NCBI GenBank assembly: GCA_029207755.1
Contig: JARCOQ010000006.1
Location: 16,156,890-16,220,889, forward strand
Length of the DNA: 64,000 nucleotides
Source of the DNA: Chamaea fasciata
Lineage: Eukaryota > Chordata > Aves > Passeriformes > Sylviidae
Reading direction: 5' to 3'
Below the pieces are notes generated by a model that worked only from the letters and a program-made list of their open reading frames with translations, was not told where the DNA came from and searched no databases. This document shows, one piece after another, positions 37,886 through 49,535 of the stretch. Positions within the stretch are counted from its first letter, which is position 1; every line of letters begins with the position of its first letter. The position numbers and the translations under genes are program-made.

Positions 37886-40800
37886 TGTTCATCCACTTCA
37901 ATTCAAGTTGCCTCTGTGTGAACTTAGAAAAGTCTTTTGAGTTTAGGATTGGTTTTGCAGCCACCAAACCTCAGACAGCTTTTAGTCCTGTAGAATGTTT
38001 AATTTCATTTTGGTCTTCTGGGGTCATTTAACTACCAATTCTTTGATTAGAAATGGAAGTAGGAAAAATTGTTTTTTTTAACACTTTTCTTATGTTTCAT
38101 TAAAGAATTTATGCTTTAGGAAATTATGTTATTTACAATGTATTTACGTCTCCACCCAAGATGCATGTTCTCTGAAGAACAATTCACAATAAAAACATTA
38201 TAAACTGAAAAAATGCAGATCTGATGAGGTAGTTTATTGCTTTTGGTATGTGATTGCTGAAGTGAAGGAAATATTTGTCACAAGTGTTTCTGCTATAGTT
38301 GTGAGAAGACTTGTGGGATATTTTCTTAAATGGGGTTAAACTACAGCATGATTAAGATGAACTGTTACTTCATAAATATTCTTAGATGTAAAAAGTGTTG
38401 CTTGATAAAAAGGTCCAAACGTATGACAGAGAAATGATGAGAGAAAAAGGAATGTCCTTACTGCAAACAGCTTCCAGCAGCTGCTGAACAATGAGGACCC
38501 TGAAGTCTTGTCCTTCAGCAGACCCTCAACTGCTTATCTTGCAGTGTCAGAAATAAGAAAAGCCTCGAATAGGAGAGTGAATGAGACTTCCCTTCAGCCA
38601 AGAATAACACAGGCAATGTACAGCAGCATCAGTGAATTCTGGATAATGAAGCACCAAGAGGCTTCTTTCCACTGTGATGAATGAATGGAAAAAAGAGAGG
38701 AAACTTCTGCTCATCTTGCAGAGCAAGGATAAGAGCTCATAAAAAAAAGCCAGACCATCTCCCCACCCAGCCTCTGTACCATTACACTCACTGAGATAAA
38801 CAGAGGACATTCCTATTTTGGGAAGGGAATATTTCTCCCTCCTAGTGCTGGGTCACCTTTGGGCCAGCAGTAGGGCAAGGGCTCAAGAACTGCCAGTGAG
38901 GATTCTGTGTTTCAGGAGAGTGCAACTTTCCAGGAGTGCCGTAGAGCTTCCTACTTTTTCTTCTCTTCTTAATGGCTAAAATATAGGACAAGCAGATAAA
39001 ATCACACTTTTTTTTTTAATGTTACTTCAGCAATACCATTTTTGCTTCGTGTTTGTCTAGCTGACTCCTTTAAGCTCTCTCCTTTAGTTATTGAAAAACC
39101 AAATTAGCTGCATATGTATCTTCTAATGGTTAAAATAAAGAGCAACAGAATGATAAGTTTTGCAGGGTTATAACGGTGGAAGGGGGATCATCTAAAAGTC
39201 TTGTATGTGTTTTCTTTCCTTTCTTAGTCCTAAGAGTCAGAAACCACAACTTTGGCTTGATGATACAGAAGCAAGAACAAATAAACAAGATACAAGGAGA
39301 AAAGGAAAGAGGAGAACTGTGAAAAAGCTAGTTGGCATTACAACGAACGATATTACATTTTTGTGACCCAGTCATGTTTGTTATTTATAAAGAGTAGTTT
39401 TAAAGTAGTGTTTTAGAAATAAGCACAACTGTTGCATAAAAAACAGATATCCTTTTTGACTTCTAGTTCACTCCACAAGATTTCTTAAACCTGAGGGAAA
39501 ATATATGCCTACTCTTTACTAGACAAAGGTGAAATTTAAAAAGAACAAATTAATGCCATCTGTTAATGTTAGAGTGTATCACACTCTCTGTTTCTATCTG
39601 TTGGTTTATAGTCATAACAGAATGTTAAATACTCATAGAACGGTGGACTGTACATCTGTGCCTATTAACGGTTATACCAATACACTTGACTTTGGTGTAG
39701 ATTTTTAGTAATGTTTTGTTGCCTGTGTAAGGCATGGAATATGAAATATTTACTCTTTGAATCATTGTGAACTATTAATATGATGTAACATAAATGTGGC
39801 TACCAGTGATTGCTGTAAAGGAACTAGGTTTGATATTCCGATGTTCTCTTCCATTCTTGTGTACCCCTGGTTGCTATTTTGGTACACTGATATAGATAAG
39901 ACAGGTTTACTGAAGTGTAATATCAGAAAACTAAAATAATTCATTTGTTGATGCATCTCAAAAGGAAGACACTACATTTCCTTTTCAAGAGATGGTAGAT
40001 TAAAAATTAATTCCATTCATAAAGTAATTAAATAATTTGGGGAAATTGTTATTGTCTAATTTGGTTGATATCAGTCTGTTTTCACAGTGGGAACAGGCAG
40101 GGATATTTTGAAAGTTCCTCTAATTGAAATCAGCCATAAACTTATTGTTAAGACCAAAATCAATTGCATACTTTAGCAGAGGCAAAATATCCATACAGAG
40201 AAAGTAAATCTTTCCTTCTGCATAACAGTTATAACAGCACCCCAAGGTCATTTCTACTACTGAATGCACAGGGGGAAACATTGATAATCTTAATTCAGAG
40301 AGGAATTTTTATCATTGGAAATTACAATAGCACAATTGGCTGCCTTGTCCTTCTCAGGCTGAACCCAATGGCTATAAGATGATTTGGACTGGACTATTTT
40401 AAAATCATTCTACCAGTTATGGCTTTGACAGTAGTGTCATTTGATCTTTTACCAGATTGGGTTTGTTCATTTGTTTGGGTTTTTTTCTGAAAGGATGTGT
40501 TTATTTAAAAGTTGCATTATTTGCAATAATAATACTCTAATTTTGTAAAGAGGCTTCTTTCAGAAATATGTTGCTGAAGATGCCAACCCTTAACAAATGT
40601 TTGCATATTAGTTGTTCAATTTATGTAGGAACACAAGATTCTTTCTATATCCTGGGATTCAACTTTAAAGTTCTTGGTCCTCTTTATGTCACAATTTCAC
40701 AACATTTCCCATGAAAACAGTCTTTTGAGCCTGATGGCTTAAAAAAAGAGGCAAACTCTTTCTACACAGGCGAAAAACTACGCATATTCAAAGCAACAAA

Positions 40801-42061
40801 GAAATGTTTAAGGATTTTTTTTTTAACTAATAACCTTGCATATATTTGAAGGACTGCATGTTGAATAAAGAGGAATAGACATCATTTTGGACCTCCCAAG
40901 AACATGCCCAGCTTTGGTAAAAAATACTAGATTAGGTTCTGTGACAAATATTATTAATTTTAAAAGTATTTATTATTTTATTAATTTTTTGAGTCACATG
41001 GATATAAAAAATTAAAATATCTATTAATTGGCATCTGCTAATTTATCAGATTATTTCAAAGTAACTTGAAATAAATTTTTTAAATGCTATCACATTTTTC
41101 CCTTCTTTGGTAACAATTTTTCATGTTTGTTTTGGAAGTTAACGGTGTAACATATGCTTCTGTCAGTGATATATCAACAAACTGCATTTATACTGAATTG
41201 TATGTTCTCCTAGCCCACCACAGCTGAGGTCTGATGGAGACTATAGCCTCAAGTGACTATAAACCAAACAATTATTCTTGAGACTAATGTGTATGCTTCC
41301 TAATGATTGTCAACATTAAACTCTCACTTGGAAAGACAGCCAAAACTCCTTTTTTGTTGCTCAAGGCATAAAAATTCTATGGAACAATTTTTAAAATGGT
41401 TGTGGGTGACCAAAATGTAATTTAAAACTTCAATGGTTTTTACTCAGGATTTCTTGCTTACTTGTAATTGTTTCCAGAATGTTTGTTTGGAAATTTGTTA
41501 GATTATATATCACATGCAATAACTCTATATGCCAAATTCACTGCTGTAATACTTGGCACAGTGGTTGATTATGCTTATTTCAACACCACTTAAAATAGTT
41601 AGTTCTTTATGTAAGCAAGAATAAAGGCGATTTCAGCCTATGGATCTCTTTTCCACATGCAATAGCATTAAATGAGTTGTAGCAGGAGATATTTCTAACA
41701 ACATGTTTTGCAATTTACCGTGGTCACTTTTCCTCCTTGCTAACAAAAGTAAGCATCTTTCTTTTCATTTTGCGTTCCTTTCTTTCTTTTTTATTTTAAA
41801 GTAATTTTTTCATATCTGCAATTGACCAGATTATTTAAACAAAGAAATCATTTACACATAGAATATCTGTGCAAGTTTTCTAACACCTTAACCTAATATG
41901 GCTCAGAAAATATTTTAAAGTTTTTGATTTTAGAGAACAACAATAACAGCGACATAAACTTTATTTTTAAATATTAATTTATGAAATAAAATTTATATTC
42001 GCTATTACTTTTCTGAGCAATGATTGCATATATATGGTAATTCCTTCTGATATCTGAATTT
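37886..42061. other. Gene-free AT-rich DNA
   Basis: No gene or transposon recognised. Composition is strongly AT-rich, especially 40930-41120, with many short A and T runs. Open frames stay below 90 codons. Confidence 0.65.
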
Positions 42062-42690
42062 ATAGAATCAGACAGTCATTTAGATTTCTAGGTACCTCTT
42101 GAGGCCATGTAGTCCAAACCTTCTACTGTCCAAACAAGGCCAACTAAAGCAGGCTGTCCAGGAAGGGTGTCCAGATTGGTTATGAAAATCTCCATAGATG
42201 GAAACACCAGAACATCTCTGGGCAAGTTGTGCCCACTCAATATAAATAAATAAATAAATAAATAAATAATCCTTGTGCACAGTGCAATTTCATATATTTT
42301 AATCAGTGTTTCTTGCTACTTATCTCATCAGTGGACACTACTGAGAGGAGTCCAGGCTGAACTCTTAGTACTCTCATTCAGTCCCAATATCAGACTCCAC
42401 ATTCTCAAACTCTTCTTATCTGGCTGATACTTCAATCCTTAACCATATTAGCAGCCCTGCACTGGACTGCAGTCAAGTCAAGTCTTTCTTGTCCTTGGGA
42501 CCCCAGAAATGAGCACATCAGCACAGATGTTTTTCAGCAATGCTGAGCAGAACACTTCCCTCAACCTGCTGACACCTTCCTTCATCAAGCAGCCCAAGAT
42601 ACTGTTGGTCTTTTTTTCCATGAGGATGCAATGAAAGCTAATGATCAGCTTATTGTCAAACTGGCCTGTGAAAAGTAGATGTCTTTGGAT
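42062..42690 (-). mobile_element. CR1 LINE fragment, minus strand
   Basis: The plus strand shows CR1 in reverse orientation. A tail-like atagaatca leads into aagcaggctgtccaggaagg (42147), a ctccatagatggaaacacc block with tctctgggcaa (42190-42225), a ccaggctgaactctt block (42350s), a cctgcactggactgcagtc block (42456), and agcccaagatactgttgg near 42590. These follow the order of the CR1 3' UTR and ORF2 C-terminus. It is diverged and holds a (AAAT)n microsatellite at 42241-42270. It has no intact frame. Confidence 0.85.
42241..42270. repeat. (AAAT)n microsatellite inside CR1
   Basis: About seven copies of AAAT (taaataaataaa pattern) interrupt the reversed CR1 between its Arg/Leu block and 3' UTR. 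It has probably expanded from an A-rich stretch of the element after insertion. Confidence 0.85.
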
Positions 42691-42884
42691 GACATAGTTT
42701 TCCTCAGGTGATATTCATCTCAGCCTGAGAAGAGATCTAAAGAAGTATAGATGCAGCGTGTTTACAGGAGTGGATTTTCTCTATAGAGAAAGTGGCTGGA
42801 CAGATAAGCCAGGTTGTAAGGATGGATTGTAAGCCAGGTTTGTCTCTGAGGTAGTTATTATTTTTTTCCATAGAGCCCCATAGG
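42691..42884. other. Spacer between CR1 and LTR
   Basis: About 190 bases lie between the CR1 fragment and the LTR. They contain two copies of taagccaggtt (42808 and 42829) about 20 bases apart. I recognise nothing else. Confidence 0.5.
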
Positions 42885-43325
42885 TTTCTGTGTTTTGGGT
42901 ATGTGTCTAAAATAGTCTTAATGACCCTTTGGTGTTTTGGTTATTAACGAGCAGTACTTGTACAACAACAAGGTTTTCTGGGTTTCCCACACAGTCATCC
43001 CCGTGAATAGGCCAAGAATGGACAAAATGTTAGAGGGACACAACCTGGAGAACTGATCTAAATTGGCCAAAGTATTCCATGCCAAATACTGTCATGCTCA
43101 GCAATAAACACTGAGGAGAGGTGGCTTTGAGGTAGGTAAAAATTGCTTGGAGGCTGTCCGGGAGTCAGTCTGCTTATGGAGGTGACTGCCTTTGCACAAC
43201 TTTTTTCCCTTCCTCTTTCCTTCATATATTGAACTGTCTTTATCTTGACTTTGTTTTGCTCTTCCTGTCCCAGTGAGGCTGGGGGTGTGAGCAAATAGCT
43301 AGGTCATGCTTACCTTGCTGAAGGT
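42885..43325 (+). mobile_element. Avian ERVL-type LTR, degraded
   Basis: The block order matches a common avian LTR: gtgttttgggtatgtgtct, then ggtgttttggttattaacga (42931) and gcagtacttg, aggttttctgggtttcccac, aattggccaaagtattcc (43060s), atactgtcatgctcagcaat with a TATA-like caataaac (43102-43109), ggtggctttgagg, ttgaactgtctttatcttga (43229), and a final G-rich end (gtgaggctgggggtgtgagc). The GC-rich end common in this family has decayed CpGs, which marks an old copy. No retroviral coding sequence adjoins it, so it is probably a solo LTR. An extra copy of its last 27 bases follows it. The family assignment is from memory. Confidence 0.72.
43102..43109 (+). promoter_or_regulatory. LTR TATA-like element
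   Basis: caataaac follows tcatgctcag, the position where this LTR family carries its core promoter. It is probably inactive. Confidence 0.35.
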
Positions 43326-43363
43326 AAAAATAGCTAGCAAATAGCTAAGTTGTGCTTACCTTG
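43291..43363. repeat. 27-bp imperfect direct repeat at LTR end
   Basis: gcaaatagct with atgcttaccttg at 43291-43317 recurs as gcaaatagct with gtgcttaccttg at 43337-43363, differing at three positions and offset by 46 bases. It looks like a local duplication of the LTR terminus. Confidence 0.75.
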
Positions 43364-44365
43364 AATTCTGAACACACCGCAAATGTCCATACTGCAAGTC
43401 TGCCTTCCCATGCCTGCTACAGTTCTGATTTCCAGGTACCAGAAGGGTTAGATAATTAAAGTCAGTAGGTTTCTGATACACAGACAACATACTGCTAAGA
43501 GCGTGGGGTTTCCAACTGTATAGACATTTTATATGAAAATACCTTTCAATAAGGAAGATCCAGATCTTTTAATTAAAAATAATCATGAAGATTTAGTGTG
43601 AGCAACCTGCATATGAATTTTGTACAGTATCAGCCAAGACAATTTACCTTCTCTGTCAAAACAACTAAAATTGTAGGCAATTTACTAATGTGATTTGCAT
43701 AACTTTTCAGACTATGCAAAATAACTTAACTATGTATTATTCATAATAATCTACTGCAGAAACAGTATTGTCAAGTAGACACTCTGTTGATCTAGCACTG
43801 TCATGTTCACTTCCAATCTAATATTTCTAGTACAAACCTCAGAAATTCTTGTTTCAGAAAGAAGTCATAAAAGGAGACAGAATGGGACACTTGCCTTTAG
43901 AAATCCAGAACTTCAGTAACCCAGAGACACAAATTCAGTTGAATAGTATTACTATTCCCAAATCTGTGCAATAAAAGTTATGAAGAAAATAAACAAAATT
44001 TATATGTTTTAATGCAAGAGAAATCTACAATCTTTTTTATCACTTTATTGGCGAAGGAGTTATTAGCTGAAGGAAAGTAATTCAAAGTAGTGCTCAGCTG
44101 AAGGAAAGTAAAGTCTATAAAATCCAGAATTCTGTATGTGTAGCCAATTGGGTCAGGAAATTTTAGAAGCAAAGAAATTCAAGTCTTAAATGGCTCTTCT
44201 TGAATATTGTACTCAGGGTACCTCACCTGAGAATGGCTCTTTTTAAACGACAGGTAAACAATACATTTAAGCACTTTTTAAAAATTTTTGGATAATTTTA
44301 GAGCTATCTACACCTTCAAATAAGGGAATTCAACATAGCAATTAACACTTTTTACAAAAACACAG

Positions 44366-44481
44366 ATGAAATATGAAAGAAGTAGAAAGAAAAATGAAAT
44401 ATGAAAGAATATCTCATATAAAATGGTTTATATTTAAATATAGAAAATTATTTATATTTATATTATATTTAAATATAGAAA
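44366..44481. repeat. Two interleaved AT-rich direct repeat pairs
   Basis: atgaaatatgaaagaa occurs at 44366-44381 and 44394-44409. tatatttaaatatagaaa occurs at 44429-44446 and 44464-44481. Both pairs are exact and suggest local slippage duplications in AT-rich DNA. Confidence 0.75.
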
Positions 44482-45730
44482 TATTAGAAGATGGTGTAAA
44501 TTTGAGTGTAGAGCATAGTCTACTTTCTCAGTTAGTCTGCAAGATATGTTATCAAACTCTTCACCTTTTTTGGGATCTAGAATATAAATGATAACTGTCA
44601 TCTACTCTGTCTTCCTACGATACATTAGAATTGTGAATTTAGGTTTTTATTGTAGGTTTAAATTTGTTATAGGATATTCAGCCATGCTTCATGCCCACTC
44701 TTGTTTAATGCTAAGTGAAATAGATATTTTGTAGTTCTTTCTAAGTTAGACATATTTTACTATTGTTGTCTATGCCTGAAAAGTCCATTGCTACAGGCTG
44801 TCTGTTGAGTTCTTTGCCACCAAAGTTCATCAACTCTGTAAGGTTCATCATCTATCAAAAATAGTGTAATGTGAAGGAATTATTTCCCAGATAAAAGAAA
44901 ATTATATATGAAATAAAAATATCATCTGTTTATCCAAGGTGAGATTTTATTAAATACTCATCAATATAATACTTTATAGATATTATAGTTTTTACTGTGG
45001 TACTGAAGAGATGAGAGGAAGTATCAAAATTTCTCTTTACTATATATGGACTAAGAGCCTAATGTATTACTTTTTCCAGTTTCTAAGAAAAATAAAAAAA
45101 TGTGAGCACAAGTAGTTGAAAAAGTGGTTCTGTGAGATATTGCCTAGTTCAACTTGGTTTTATTTTTAGGTTTCCCAGGATAGATGTCTCTTTTGAAGGC
45201 CTAACCCAATTGTTACCTAAGGGACAAGTAGATTTTGGAGTTTAAGTATAACAGATGATTTTACTCATAGTCTAAACAATTTTAAAAATGCTGTAATTGC
45301 TCAGAATGGTTACATATTTAAATACATGAAAAGTAAATCATCTCTGAGATATAGAAGCTATTCATTTCATTGAACACTTCTTGCCAACATTTACGTACAG
45401 ATAAGGAAATATGTCTTACTCGAACTTAACATTCCAGTCAGAATATCTGTGAAGAGAGAAGCCAAAAGGGAAAAAGTACATCCTTGTGGCTCGAGAGGCA
45501 TTCACAGAAATAAATATCTCTGTAATGCTATGCAGAACTTTACTTATTCTTTCTGAATTTCCTTTTTGTTCCTAAAATATTCAATTTTGCACTAGTACAA
45601 AGGATAAATAAAATGTTTAAAGGTTACCAGTCATAAAAAAACTCCCGAATGCCTTTATTTGGTCTGACTGAGATAGGGTTCATTTTTCTTTAGCAGCCCA
45701 CAGTACTGTTCAAGCCCAATACAATACCCC

Positions 45731-45771
45731 ACAAAAACAAACCAACAAACCAAACCAACCAAACAAAAAAG
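45731..45771. repeat. A/C-rich low-complexity tract
   Basis: A CAAAC/CCAAAC-type irregular repeat with almost no G or T on the plus strand. Confidence 0.7.
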
Positions 45772-46025
45772 AGCAAAAATATCTGTTATCAATTAAACAT
45801 TGTTTAACCTTTTCAAACTTTTTTTTTGTTTATAGGCAAAGATTTACAAAGGGAAATATTTGGCATTCATAAAAAAATCTGCCTTGGATGTGTACTATCC
45901 AGGAAAAATACTCAAACAGCCACACAGTAATTACCGAATTTGTGAGCATGTGCATCACTGGTCTCAGGACCGCTCAAGCATAACACTTAGGTCTGTCCTT
46001 TAGAAGAGATTATCTGCCTTCTGGT

Positions 46026-46370
46026 CCAGCTTATGACATGAAATTACCTGTGTCCCTGCTCTGCTCAGGGAAGTGGGGGAGTTGGGAATGAAGGAGTGAA
46101 GTCGAGCCTAGGTAAAAAGAGCAAAGGATAGGGGAAGCTACTTTAAAATTTTGTCTTTTGTTTCTCACTATTTTCTTATATTTTAAATGGAAATAAATTA
46201 AATAAATAAGGCAAGTCTGTTTTGTCCATGACAGTAGTTGGTAGGTGATCTCTCTGTCTTTACCCTGACCCACAAGTTTTTACATGTTCTTTTCTCCCCC
46301 TGCCCTGCCGAGGAGGGGGAGTGAGAGACCAGCTAGGTGGGCATCTGGAAGCCAGCCAAGGTCAATCCCC
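46026..46370 (+). mobile_element. ERV LTR 3' part, plus strand
   Basis: The order of blocks matches the 3' part of a common passerine-type LTR: ttatgacatgaaattacctg (46031), gtccctgctctgctcaggg, gagcaaaggataggggaagc, a ttgtctttt gtttctcact block, aaataaattaaataaataag (46190s, a polyadenylation-signal region), gatctctctgtctttaccct, gacccacaagtttt, and the terminal ccctgccgaggagggggagt with agctaggtgggcatctgg and gccagccaaggtcaa. The 5' part of the LTR is missing or unrecognisable. No gag or pol follows. The frame at 46284-46661 starts inside this LTR and is not a gene. Confidence 0.7.
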
Positions 46371-47220
46371 TTCAAACTTAAACTCAGATATGAATGGTTT
46401 GTGAAGTTCCTAAGCGTTGTGTGTTTGGGCTTTTTTCCCAAAGCTGAACAGACCAAAGGCCGTGAAGCTGTTAAGCACTATATATATAACAAACCTTGCA
46501 CAGGATGCCAGTGTTCATCAGGGGTATTCAACAGACTTTTAATTGTACTGTGGAATAGTAAACATGCTGATACTGACTGTCCTAAACATGCTTTTCCTAA
46601 AATAAGAAATTCACATTCATTGCATAGTAAAAAGAACCTGAGAATGCATACTTGCATTTGATTTAACCCTTGGTCTTATCTAAAGACACATAAATTATTA
46701 TCTAAATTGAGAGATAAAAAACTTAAGTGCTTTGGAAGAAAAAACATGGCAATCAAAGACAATTTTCCGCAGTAGGAAGATCCTTCACTATGTGAAATAA
46801 ATGAAAGAACTTTTGTCTGTTCAGGTGAATGGTCACTTAGACTCAAATTTGCAACAGTATATGAGAGTAAATTCAATATATTTTGTTTAGTACTTAGCAG
46901 AGCCTGAAAATATGTGCTTTCCATGAGGCATAAAGATAAAATACATTTTTAAGTAAAATCTAGATATCTTCATTAGAAATTATTTTGATGGACCCAGAGC
47001 TTCTTATCTAAAAAGATGCTATCAATTCTCCTTAGCTAGAATTTCGGGGTAGGCGTGACAAGACACTAAGTGAAAATGATGAGGCAAAGTAAAAAGCAAA
47101 ATGCTCACATAGAAAACTTTGTCACCCTAAGAAATGCAAGAGAAGTCCAAGTGTTACTTTAATACTTTTATTTCTTCAGATAAGTTGATTTGTCTTTAAC
47201 ACGGCTTTCAGTATGACAAA

Positions 47221-47240
47221 ATATATTTTTAAAAATATAT
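47221..47240. repeat. 20-bp perfect AT palindrome
   Basis: atatatttttaaaaatatat equals its own reverse complement. It is simple AT sequence and probably not functional. Confidence 0.7.
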
Positions 47241-47775
47241 ATTTCATATTTGTGTCATCATAGTAAGCCCAAAGGAAATACAAATTAATTTTGTAAATTC
47301 ACTGGGTTTTAATTTTTTACCTTATTGCTTGTAAAACAAGTTAGGATTGAATATAATTTTTTCTGAAATGACATCCTCAATGACTCACAAGTGGTAGTAA
47401 ACCTGCATTCATCTGAGCTCTTGTGTCCATGTTTTAATCTTGTTCTTTCCCAGCACAATACTAACAACTTGGGAGAGATTCAAGAGTTACGTCCTTGGTT
47501 TTAACAAAGGGAAGTAATTGAAGTAATAAAAGCACAACACTGTGTTAATTTTTTAGTTCAGTTGTAGATTGGTAGCAAAACTAAGGTGTTGCATTACACC
47601 GCACCCATCTTTCTCTGATCAGAAGTTTCTAAACTTTCTATGTAGTCATTTTTTTTGTGACTTTTAGTCTTAGAAGAATATTAGATGAATCCTGGGGCTG
47701 TCCTTTATCCTGAGTACAGGGAGATTTTCACTTCTGTTAATTTCTTTGCTACCTTTCTCTTCTTAATCCTTTTAG

Positions 47776-47830
47776 CCACCCAAAAAAAAGAAAAAAATCT
47801 CCATGTCCTGGATTAAATTCAAGATTTCTG
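47776..47830 (+). other. Exon-like segment (speculative)
   Basis: A pyrimidine-rich tract (ctacctttctcttcttaatc, then ctttttag-like cctttt ag) ends at 47775. A strong donor, CTG|gtaaga, begins at 47831. The 55 bases between are open in two frames: one reads PPKKKKKISMSWIKFKIS, the other HPKKRKKSPCPGLNSRFL. I do not recognise either. No partner exon or conservation evidence is available, and such acceptor/donor pairs also occur by chance in long introns. It could be a microexon, a cryptic exon or nothing. Confidence 0.15.
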
Positions 47831-49510
47831 GTAAGAAAGTTTACAATTCATTTTATTCACCTATATCTCATTGAAAAGTCGACTTGTGTAATGCTACCCT
47901 GAAGGGCAGGTGAAGGAGTGGACTAGAAAAGAGAAACCATTAACAGAAGAAAGGAAGACAGGAAGAAAATTAGAAAATAGTAACTTGAACAACGTAGTTT
48001 TTCTTTTTGTTTTTATTGTGTGTTCTAATCCATGTGACAGTGATTGTCCTGAGCACTCAGCACAGGAGAACATTTAGATTCAAACTCAGTCTTGGAGCCT
48101 GACCCCAAGCCCATCTCTATTCCAAATGGAGACTTCAGTGACCCTTCTGTGTCATCCTGGATCCTCCCACTATTCTTAAAGATGCACAGAGTACAAAAAT
48201 AAATTTTGATTTTCAGTCCTCAAAAGCCTGCCAGAACTAATGCAATGAATGGTGGGGTAAACAGCTGTTGTACTCCTAACCATGGCAAGCAGGAGTGACA
48301 TGACTGCTGACTTCCCCAAGGCGTACTGCCATTCTCTGAATGAAAACTAACAGCAGTGGGGGAGGAGGGTTGCCTAGCCTGTCAGCAGGCTTTGGCCACT
48401 CAGCCCAAACCCAATGCAATTATTTGAGTGAAACATCACTGATCTAAGAAATACATCTGTGTCTTTAATTAACAACTTGGAAAAAACAATAGCGACCATA
48501 TTAGTATGCTGGTTGTGGAGACATAAATGATCATTATCAAATGTTCAAATGTAATAGAAAAAAAGAAAAAATGCCTTGTGGTTAAAAGGCTTCCTCCAGG
48601 CTATTGAAATCAAAAAGTAATAATTTGTCTTGGTGGAATTAATTACTTCCCTCCGTTTAACTGAAATGTTGTTTATTAACTTATTAATCATTAATTAATT
48701 AAAATTTGGGTAATAGATGTTTAATATCTTTCCAAGGAGTGCAATTAAACATCAACTAGAGGATTTCAGTTTGTATTTCTGCATCAGTTTTTCTCTTCAC
48801 TAAGATGTTGATGTACACCTTTGTAATTTTGTTGGTACTATCATTGCTTTTGTTTTTTGTTGTCTAGTGGGGCTGCCTTGCTATGTTTGAGGCAATGAAT
48901 GCCTGTAGTAAAAAAATATGGACTTTGCATTCAGAAGAAAAGATGATGAACCCAACTGGAAGCCTTTCCTAAGATAAAACTTCTGTAAATTTCTGAGGGG
49001 CTAAAAATGAAACTTATAGAACGAAAGATACATGACCCTACAAATGCTGGAATTTCTAGGGGAAACACAGCAGGATTGATATTGATTCAATGCTATTTCA
49101 TTTCTTCATAACTCCTACACCCCTCATTGTCTTCCACAAGTCGTGTAATTCTACTGATTCCTTTAATGTGTTCATTTTTCCCTGCTACGCCCTCATCTGT
49201 TCATTTGAAACATCATCCTAAAGTAGACTCAGTAAAGAACCCAGACAACATATATGAAGCTGTAACTACCACAAGTCCTCAACAGGATTAGAATACTTGA
49301 ACTGTCACACCTGTGCAGCACAGGATATGGAGTATTCAACTTTCTCCAACTTCAACATATATAGAGATTTACTTTGACAGTATTCATAATTATACGTTTA
49401 TTATTTTATATCCCCCACGGAATCAGGGGATTTTTTAATAGATAGCTCTATCAGATAAATTATACATCACAAAAGTCCCATATGAATAATACCTTGATTT
49501 CTTGAAGGAT

Positions 49511-49535
49511 AATATAGTTTAATGTAAACTATATT
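49511..49535. repeat. Hairpin, 11-bp perfect stem, 3-nt loop
   Basis: aatatagttta (49511-49521) and taaactatatt (49525-49535) are exact reverse complements around atg. The tight loop makes a stable cruciform possible. No function is inferred. Confidence 0.75.

Larger units (their letters stand above)
43364..46025. other. Gene-free AT-rich DNA with small repeats
   Basis: No gene recognised. It contains paired short direct repeats near 44068-44110 (agctgaaggaaagtaa, twice) and 44366-44481, and an A/C-rich run at 45731-45771. Confidence 0.6.

Noticed and set aside
46284..46661. 125-codon frame
   Set aside because: Its start lies inside the LTR terminus and it continues into unrelated sequence.
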